Source of the DNA: Bradyrhizobium arachidis
Lineage (GTDB): Bacteria > Pseudomonadota > Alphaproteobacteria > Rhizobiales > Xanthobacteraceae
Length of the DNA stretch: 64,000 nucleotides
Assembly: GCF_015291705.1 (NCBI RefSeq)
Contig: NZ_CP030050.1
Coordinates: 7,564,001-7,628,000, forward strand
Direction of reading: 5' to 3'
Made by a program: the position numbers and the translations under genes. Positions 58,164-64,000 of the stretch are shown piece by piece. Every line of letters starts with the position of its first letter. Position 1 is the first letter of the stretch. The notes beneath the pieces were generated by a model. The model was not told the origin of the DNA and ran no database searches. It worked only from the letters and a program-made list of their open reading frames with translations.

Positions 58164-59049
58164 ATGGCGATCTTCCTCGTCCGGCATATCACGACATATC
58201 GGTACCGGCGTGCGGTCCGGCTCGGCCGACATCAATTGATGGCGCGCCCGCGCGATAGTTTCGACCAGCGACTGATTGATTTCTCGCTCGATGTGACGCC
58301 CGAGCCCTCGGAAGTGAGGTGGCTGCACGATGTCTTCGGGAATTGTGTTGCGCAGGTCGAGTTTGGCTGTGACAGCGACAATTTGCGATTCGAGTGCGTC
58401 ATCAAGGTCGATCACACGCCGGAGAATGCGCCCGACTTCAGAATTGAGGACCACGCGAAGGACCATCCGTTTGCATATCAGGCGGAGGAGGCGCCCGACC
58501 TGGCACCCTATGTTCAGAGGTGGTTCTCAGACCCCGAAGACCATCTCGGCCGGTGGCTGGACACGTTTCTTCGTGCGCGGGACCAGACGTCCTACCGGAC
58601 AGGTCCTGATGACCCTCAATGAAGCAATCTCGGATGGCTTCGCCTACGACCGCCGCACGGCGCCAGGAACGCAAAGTCCTTCTACGACACTCGAACGCAG
58701 GAAGGGCACCTGCCGGGATTTTGCCGTCTTGATGATTGAAGCTGCACGAAGCCTCGGCTTCGCCGCACGCTTTATCACCGGCTATATCTACGTACCGGAT
58801 CGCGATGGTCCTGTCTGGCTGGGCGGGGGAGCCACCCATGCCTGGTGCCAGATCTACGTCCCCGGCTCCGGCTGGGTCGAGTTCGATCCGACCAATGGAA
58901 TCGTCGGAAACCGCGATCTGATCCGCGTGGCGGTGGCCAGAGTCCCAAGCCAGGCCATTCCCCTGTTCGGCACTTATTGGGGAGCTCGTGAGGACGAGCT
59001 TGGGATGGATGTGGACGTGAACGTCAAAACAGCGGCGGCTCTGTCGTAA
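58164..59049 (+). pseudogene. Transglutaminase-like protein type 1 (block B), frameshifted
   Basis: First frame MAIFLVRHITTYRYRRAVRL to RWLDTFLRA; the second frame carries RRPTGQVLMTLNEAISDGF and the intact triad segments (RKGTCRDFAVLMIEAARSL; GGGATHAWCQIYVPG; WVEFDPTNG). One extra base near 58571-58577 (TTTCTTCGTGCG) splits them. The whole of block A's protein is represented. Confidence 0.85.
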
Positions 59050-59175
59050 TGTCGCTCAATGAAGAGGCAGGAACACGCCCCCCGCCAGCGCGTTGGAACT
59101 TCCGAACGCCACGCTCGATAGGCACGATCGAGATCGAAGCAGCCGCGGCAATTTGTCGACTTTGGAGGACGCCGA

Positions 59176-59985
59176 GTGAATATCCTGGTCGGCTATGAGA
59201 TGATCTACGACTTTCCGCAGCACACACCCATGATCATGGTCCTGGGCGTTAATTTCTCTCGGGCATCGGACGTCGTCGTGCCCGATTATCTGACCACCAC
59301 GCCCTCCGTTGCGATCGTCCCCTATCGTGACGGCTTCGGTAATTGGTGCAGCCGCATCGTTGCTCCAGCCGGTCGAATGCGCCTGGCGGCTGACGGGATC
59401 GTTCGCGACACCGGCTTGCCGGACGTCGTTGTGCCCTCGGCTACCCAACACGCGGTCGAGGACTTGCCGGCAGAGACGATCGTATATTTGCTCGGCAGCC
59501 GCTATTGCGAAACCGATCATCTGTCCGATGTCGCGTGGAAACTTTTCGGGAAGGTCTCGCCCGGATGGGCCCGTGTTCAGGCGATCTGTGATTTCGTTCA
59601 CAATCACATTCAATTCGGCTACGAACACGCGCGCGCAACCAAGACGGCCCGGGACGTCTTCAACGAAGGCAAGGGCGTTTGCCGAGACTTCGCGCATCTG
59701 GCCATCACGTTCTGTCGCTGCATGAACATTCCCGCCAGATACTGCACTGGCTATCTCGGCGACATCGGCATGCCTCCCCCCTACGCCCCAGGAGACTTCG
59801 CGGGATGGTTCGAAGCCTACATCGGCGGACGTTGGTACACATTCGATCCACGCAACAACGTCCCCCGGATTGGACGTGTTCTGATCGCTCAAGGACGTGA
59901 CGCGGCCGACGTGCCGATTACCCAGACGTTTGGCCCTAACACCTTGGTCAGCTTCAAGGTGTGGACCGACGAGATCCATTCGTGA
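59176..59985 (+). CDS. Transglutaminase-like protein, type 2, catalytic His replaced (block B)
   Basis: 269 residues, collinear with the protein at 30866. Cys in EGKGVCRDFAHLAITFCRCM and Asp in WYTFDPRNN are kept; the His position again reads GDFAGWFEAYIGG. Ends VSFKVWTDEIHS. Its conservation beside a broken type 1 gene suggests that it has its own role or that the break is recent. Confidence 0.88.
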   Translation: MNILVGYEMIYDFPQHTPMIMVLGVNFSRASDVVVPDYLTTTPSVAIVPYRDGFGNWCSRIVAPAGRMRLAADGIVRDTGLPDVVVPSATQHAVEDLPAETIVYLLGSRYCETDHLSDVAWKLFGKVSPGWARVQAICDFVHNHIQFGYEHARATKTARDVFNEGKGVCRDFAHLAITFCRCMNIPARYCTGYLGDIGMPPPYAPGDFAGWFEAYIGGRWYTFDPRNNVPRIGRVLIAQGRDAADVPITQTFGPNTLVSFKVWTDEIHS

Positions 59986-60206
59986 GCACAGGATGAAGTG
60001 AGGCTGAGCCCTGAATCGCTCCAGAGAAATGATCCCGGACTTGCGACTCGACTTGACCGTACGAAAGCGAGTTGAGCTTCTGCCGGAACGAATGTCGGTG
60101 GCGCAACTTGGTAAGGACGACCGGATGCAAACGCCCCCCACAGCATCCGAGGAAATGACGGCCTCATTGCGCCCCCACGCTCTGGGGCCGTCGCTTGGGA
60201 GTCTCT

Positions 60207-60884
60207 CTAGTCGCGCTCTCTGAGCACGGGCTTCTCGTGCAACACCGCACTCAACAACGAGTTGTGGACCTCGATGTGGCCATTATAGCTGATGAGCCCC
60301 AACTTTCGAAATTTGTTCATGAAATAGCTGACCCGCGATCGCGTGGTCCCGATCATCTCAGCCAGTGTCTCCTGATTGATGCTCGCACTGATCGGCTGCG
60401 GACTGCCTTCCTTGCCGAAATTCGCGAGCAGCAACAGCAGGCGAGCCAGCCTCCGTTCGCTGGAATTGAATAGCTGGTCGATCAGGTCCTCCTCGATCCG
60501 GCTGTTTCGGGTCAACAGATACGAAATGAACAGCTGGGAGAATTTCGGCTCTTCACGGATAGCCGACATCATCGCTTCTTTGGTTATCGACGTGATGACG
60601 CAATCTTCCATCGCCGTTGTCGTCGCGATCCGCAGAGGATGACCATTCATGCATCCCTCGCCGAAGAACTGACCGGGCTCGAGAATGGCGACGACTGCCT
60701 CCTTGCCCTGCTCCGAAACGACCGTCAGCTTGACCTTGCCGCTTTGAATGTAGAACACCGAGTCAGCAGCGTCGCCCTGCTGAAACACATGCTGGTTCTT
60801 GCGAAACGTCAGAATGGCTTTGCCGGCGCCCACCTTGCCGAGAAAATGTTGGGGATCGAACGTGTCCTTGGACGGCTTCGCCAC
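60207..60884 (-). CDS. Crp/Fnr-family transcriptional regulator
   Basis: 225 residues from a GTG after AAAGGAG. Sensor domain (VFQQGDAADSVFYIQSGKVK; LEPGQFFGEGCMNGHPLRIA), dimer helix (LFISYLLTRNSRIEEDLIDQ) and helix-turn-helix (NQETLAEMIGTTRSRVSYFM). No N-terminal Cys cluster, so not an Fnr-type oxygen sensor; ligand unknown. Arg-Ser-Arg in the recognition helix differs from E. coli Crp (R-E-T-V-G-R). The gene lies convergent to the transglutaminase pair. A candidate binder of the TGAGCAATATTGCTCA sites. Confidence 0.92.
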   Translation of the reverse strand: MAKPSKDTFDPQHFLGKVGAGKAILTFRKNQHVFQQGDAADSVFYIQSGKVKLTVVSEQGKEAVVAILEPGQFFGEGCMNGHPLRIATTTAMEDCVITSITKEAMMSAIREEPKFSQLFISYLLTRNSRIEEDLIDQLFNSSERRLARLLLLLANFGKEGSPQPISASINQETLAEMIGTTRSRVSYFMNKFRKLGLISYNGHIEVHNSLLSAVLHEKPVLRERD

Positions 60885-61369
60885 GCGTGGACTCCTTTGA
60901 ATCGACCAAACTTGTTCGCTTCGATCGGCTGCCAGGGAACGGCTTTCTTGACCAAGCGACGAACGGTTGCTCCTTGCCGGCCAGACCTTGCGGCAGCGGC
61001 CCTATTGGGCAGAATTTACTCCCTGATTGTTCGCAATTCTAGGGAAGAGCCACTTTCCAAAGGGCGCGGCTCATTGCGCGCCCATCAGCAGGCATTCTCG
61101 GGCGAAGCGACGGTCGCCCTGCGCGTGGCACGACTTTACGATGGAGCATGGAAGTATGCCGACCCGGCGGCACGACGCGCTGGTCAATATAGCTCACCAT
61201 GGAGTTAGGCAGCGCCCGAACTCCTTGCGGGCCCTGCTTTGCACCCCCTCGCTATTCGACGCTTCCATACCCATATCCTGTGTGTCTGATCGGACCATCG
61301 GGCCAATTGAGTGCAACGCCCCGCGACAGGCTGCCGGCCTGAATAGGTCGCCGACAACAGGAGGATTCC
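60885..61369. other. Intergenic stretch carrying site P6
   Basis: About 485 bases. Apart from the palindrome at 61181 nothing recognisable; block A's gene at 32511 is absent here. Confidence 0.4.
61181..61196. promoter_or_regulatory. Palindromic operator candidate, site P6
   Basis: TGGTCAATATAGCTCA, the block B equivalent of the site at 32280, 174 bases before the gene at 61370. Confidence 0.5.
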
Positions 61370-61741
61370 ATGCCACTTGCGCGCTTTCGAATCGATGAAG
61401 GACCGCACACGATGGACGGGCTCCGACTCATTGCACGGGATGGCAACAAGCAGGTCGAGGCATTCATGAGCCGGAAGGTGATGGACGTCTGGGCGGAATC
61501 CGTCGAGCATCTTGGAGGACGTCAAAGTCTTTTCCGAGATCAATACAATGCGCTTGGCAGACTGAACCTCCCCGCACTCCAACGGATTGTGCGCGCGAAA
61601 TACGAGCGAGGTGCCGCGTTCAACCGCCAACATCCCTTCGTGGAGGTCCTGTTCTCTGACATTTCCGAAAGTGGCGAGACCTTGGATCTAAGTGAACTGG
61701 TTCGAGAAGCATTGCCCCCGGCATTTCATAGGCTGACCTAG
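61370..61741 (+). CDS. Conserved hypothetical protein (block B copy)
   Basis: 123 residues, collinear with the protein at 32940: MPLARFRIDEGPHTMDGLRL, KVMDVWAESVEHLGGRQSLF, RDQYNALGRLNLPALQRIV, KYERGAAFNRQHPFVEVLFS. ACAGGAGGATT precedes the ATG. Function unknown. Confidence 0.78.
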   Translation: MPLARFRIDEGPHTMDGLRLIARDGNKQVEAFMSRKVMDVWAESVEHLGGRQSLFRDQYNALGRLNLPALQRIVRAKYERGAAFNRQHPFVEVLFSDISESGETLDLSELVREALPPAFHRLT

Positions 61742-61811
61742 TATCCTGAAGGCAGGCAGCGACCGAAGCGTATGCTTCCGGCTCGCCGGATTCGGCACAT
61801 TTACTTGCGAG

Positions 61812-61827
61812 TGAGCAATATTGACCA
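61812..61827. promoter_or_regulatory. Palindromic operator candidate, site P7
   Basis: TGAGCAATATTGACCA, 25 bases before the ATG at 61853. Close enough to the start to overlap a core promoter or leader. Confidence 0.5.
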
Positions 61828-61852
61828 GCAAGGCGCCAAGCCAGGTTTCAAT

Positions 61853-62089
61853 ATGACTTCCGTAGCTCTCGGTGAAGGAAAGTCAGCGCGCCGCCTGGCC
61901 ATGGTCGATGTCATGTCGTCACTTCTGCGCAAGCGAACAGACAAACAAATCGGCTACAGCGTCTCGCAGCTCGTTCAACTGCGCCATCAGATGCTCCGGT
62001 TTGCTCGGTCGCTCCCCCCAGGACCTGACCGAAATCAGCGGCGGCAAATCGCGTCTTCCTTGCGAAGCCTTGCCAGACGCAAGCGGTGA
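61853..62089 (+). CDS. Small helical protein, partly like the LLRKA family
   Basis: 78 residues; the C-terminal half LVQLRHQMLRFARSLPPGPD then RNQRRQIASSLRSLARRKR keeps the ARxLPPGxxRNxxRQIAxSL pattern seen in rhizobial small proteins. An operator-like palindrome overlaps the upstream region. Start uncertain. Confidence 0.45.
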   Translation: MTSVALGEGKSARRLAMVDVMSSLLRKRTDKQIGYSVSQLVQLRHQMLRFARSLPPGPDRNQRRQIASSLRSLARRKR

Positions 62090-62308
62090 ACCGGCTGTCC
62101 CTGATGACGAAGTCAAGCATTGCAAGACAAGATAAAGTTGGGGGCCGCCAGCTCGTTGCCAGCCGTGCCAGGCGCGGTTCGACAAGCGGGCGATGCGCCT
62201 TACATCGGACGAGGAACGTACGGAGCGCAAGCGTCGACGGACAAGAGGCCCGAATCTCGCCCCGGGGGCTCGACCGCTTCGACCGGCCGAGGAAAAGGAG
62301 TGGTTCAG

Positions 62309-62662
62309 ATGATGGTGCCAGTGAAAACCGAGGAGTTACCTGCGGGCGTGTTCGTGCTGGAGATCGATGGCCAGCCGATCTTAGCGCTCATGGCTGCCAC
62401 GCTTTTCCAGGCCAGAGAACTCGGCCAGGAGCAATGGCTCCTAGAGGACTTGAAGCGAATGACGCTCGGACACAGACCGCTTTGGGATGGGACGTCTCCG
62501 ATTAGGGTGCGTCGCGCCGATCCAGCAGAAGAAGTGTATTACGTCGACGCGAAGACGGAGAGAGCTGCGGACGACTCGCCTTTGGTCTATCTGGTTCGGC
62601 GCGACGATGAAGCGGATGCAAGTGGAGCCGTCACTCGTGGCACATTTCCGCCCAGTAGATGA
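62309..62662 (+). CDS. Conserved hypothetical protein
   Basis: 117 residues from MMVPVKTEELPAGVFVLEID, then ILALMAATLFQARELGQEQW and PIRVRRADPAEEVYYVDAKT. An AAAGGAG lies 8-14 bases before the ATG. Alpha/beta, Cys-free. No block A copy. Function unknown. Confidence 0.6.
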   Translation: MMVPVKTEELPAGVFVLEIDGQPILALMAATLFQARELGQEQWLLEDLKRMTLGHRPLWDGTSPIRVRRADPAEEVYYVDAKTERAADDSPLVYLVRRDDEADASGAVTRGTFPPSR

Positions 62663-62945
62663 TATCGAGATGGCGTGGGGTCTCGTCGGTCAAGCGACAT
62701 TGGGCGCGCCATGACAATGGCTGAGACGTCATCAGTGTGAACAGCAGTCAACTACAGCATCCCAGATGCACCGCCTCGAGATCGAAGATGTGACTTTCGG
62801 ACGCGGAGTGGATCGACAGTTCGCAGGACGCGCGTCGCCAGTCGCGGGCTCTGATCTCGCCAGATCATTCCATTGAAGCGCGGCCAGCTTCCCGCTGGAA
62901 CTGTCCCGGCGTTGGGGCCGTTCGAGATTGCATCAGATGGCTCGA

Positions 62946-63070
62946 GCGATATCCGGCAGCTGGTCATCTACACGGGTAGGAAATCATGATGTTCCTGATG
63001 GTTCTGATCTGGGCGACGCAGAACCGAGACGCTGCCCTGGAGCCAAAGCTCGACGAGTGCTCCTGGCCAG
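62946..63070 (+). pseudogene. Low-affinity iron permease remnant (block B)
   Basis: Nucleotide and broken-frame similarity to 34055-34180: QLVI-TG, MVLIWATQNRD and A-E-KLDE are still readable, but stop codons and frameshifts interrupt. Sits at the position expected from block A, between the 123-aa gene and the RsbQ-like hydrolase. Confidence 0.65.
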
Positions 63071-63128
63071 GGCCGCATTGCGCTTAGCAAAGATAGAAAA
63101 CTGCACGATGATGCGTAAGGGAGGCTTT

Positions 63129-63923
63129 ATGGCAAATGTAACCGAACGGAATAACGTTCACGTTCGTGGCGCGGGCGACCGGGCGATGGTCTTCGCCCAC
63201 GGCTTCGGGTGCGATCAGAACATGTGGCGGTTCGTGGCTCCGGCGTTTGAAAGGGACTTCAGGACGGTTCTATTCGACCACGTCGGCGCCGGCGGATCCG
63301 ATCTGTCGGCCTATGACTGGGCCAAGTATTCAACCTTATCCGGTTACGCCGACGACGTGGTCGAAATCGGCGCCGAGCTAGGTTTGAAGGATTGCGTCTT
63401 CGTCGGGCATTCCGTCAGCAGCATGATCGGCGTGCTGGCGGCGCGACAAGCGCCAGGCATGTTCGGCAAGCTCGTGCTCATCGGCCCTTCAGCCCGCTAC
63501 ATCGACGACGAAGGATATGTTGGCGGGTTCAGTGCCGAGCAGATCGGTGAATTGCTCGCGCTTCTCGAATTCAACCACATGGGTTGGTCAACACAGATTG
63601 CGCCGATGATCATGGGCAATCCCGACCGCCCGGAACTCGGTCAGGAGCTCACGAACAGCTTCTGCCGCACGGACCCCGATATTGCCAAAGCGTTCGCCCG
63701 TGTGACTTTCACCTCCGACAACCGCAAGGATCTCGCGGAAGTTTCCGTTCCAGTCCTCGTCCTCCAATGCAAGGAGGACATCATCGCCTCCCAGGAGGTC
63801 GGCGATTTCGTTGCCCGTAGTATCCCCGGCGGTCGAATGATCGTCCTGAACGCGACCGGGCATTGCCCGAACCTCAGTGCGCCCGACGAGGTCATCGCGG
63901 CGATTCGAGCCTTCGTCTCGTGA
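63129..63923 (+). CDS. RsbQ/KAI2-like alpha/beta hydrolase (block B)
   Basis: 264 residues, collinear with the gene at 34389. Triad intact: Ser in FVGHSVSSMIGVLAARQAPG, Asp in LQCKEDIIASQEV, His in NATGHCPNLSAP. The ligand-pocket and lid segments (VGGFSAEQIGELLALLEFNH; MGNPDRPELGQEL) vary a little, as would fit different ligands (inference). The stop TGA overlaps the GTG of the next kinase (GTGA). Confidence 0.92.
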   Translation: MANVTERNNVHVRGAGDRAMVFAHGFGCDQNMWRFVAPAFERDFRTVLFDHVGAGGSDLSAYDWAKYSTLSGYADDVVEIGAELGLKDCVFVGHSVSSMIGVLAARQAPGMFGKLVLIGPSARYIDDEGYVGGFSAEQIGELLALLEFNHMGWSTQIAPMIMGNPDRPELGQELTNSFCRTDPDIAKAFARVTFTSDNRKDLAEVSVPVLVLQCKEDIIASQEVGDFVARSIPGGRMIVLNATGHCPNLSAPDEVIAAIRAFVS

Positions 63924-64000
63924 GCGTCTCCGGTCCAGACTTCGAGGACATGGTCAACAACGCCCCGTGCGGGTACGTCACCCTGCACCCGAACGGCCGC
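63920..64000 (+). CDS. PAS histidine kinase coupled to RsbQ-like hydrolase (block B, partial)
   Basis: 27 codons before the window ends: VSVSGPDFEDMVNNAPCGYV TLHPNGR, matching the start of the kinase at 35180. It begins at a GTG overlapping the hydrolase stop. Confidence 0.85.
   Translation, partial: MSVSGPDFEDMVNNAPCGYVTLHPNGR

Noticed and set aside
1..64000. CRISPR arrays, rRNA genes or intact tRNA genes
   Set aside because: No regularly spaced repeats, no rRNA-like stretches, and the only tRNA-like sequence is a 3' fragment.

Overview
The window looks like an alphaproteobacterium of the Bradyrhizobium/Rhodopseudomonas group. The evidence is high GC, HWE-type histidine kinases, DUF6894/DUF2934/DUF1488/DUF1236 small proteins, a ROSE-like RNA thermometer ahead of an hsp20 gene, and many matches to the EcfG general-stress promoter (GGAAC-N16/17-CGTT). 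The genus is an inference; no rRNA or universal marker gene is present.

Left part (1-20.4 kb). A response regulator and a large PAS/GAF histidine kinase come first. Then come two FAD oxidoreductases (one with a Rieske domain), a ferritin-like DUF892 protein, inorganic pyrophosphatase, an OprB porin, an isochorismatase-like hydrolase with a PAP2 phosphatase, an Nramp-like transporter with two small membrane proteins, a pair of Hsp20 chaperones, and a string of very small stress-type genes. Several of these have near-perfect EcfG promoters.

Island junction (20.4-22.3 kb). The 3' part of a tRNA-Lys(CTT) lies on the minus strand beside a tyrosine-recombinase integrase, with ACCGTTT repeats around it. 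This looks like one end of an integrated element extending rightward past the window.

Island body (22-64 kb). A gene block at 23.2-35.3 kb is repeated in the same order and orientation at 56.9-64 kb in diverged and partly decayed form: DUF1488 protein, leader plus 35-aa membrane peptide, response regulator, two transglutaminase-like proteins, a conserved 123-aa protein, an iron-permease gene or its remnant, an RsbQ-like hydrolase and a PAS histidine kinase. Between the copies lie CsbD, DUF1236, AI-2E transporter, MFS transporter, DUF892, Crp/Fnr, HWE kinase, a manA-glycosyltransferase-GH130 operon, an MBL-fold remnant and an M19 dipeptidase. Remnants of a third block lie at 19.6-20.1 kb.

Three regulatory themes run through the window: (1) EcfG-type promoters; (2) a 16-bp palindrome, TGAGCAATATTGCTCA and variants, in intergenic regions of the island, which also carries two Crp/Fnr regulators; (3) a repeated 5' leader (ATCGGTGACTGAGAGC ... 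GCTCCCGCC) ahead of tiny genes, in which the second box can pair with the ribosome-binding site. The RsbQ-hydrolase/PAS-kinase pair and the leader family are the most likely undescribed systems.

Many single-base frameshifts, several at or near homopolymers, mean either active decay of the island or sequencing error; they need checking before any pseudogene call is final.
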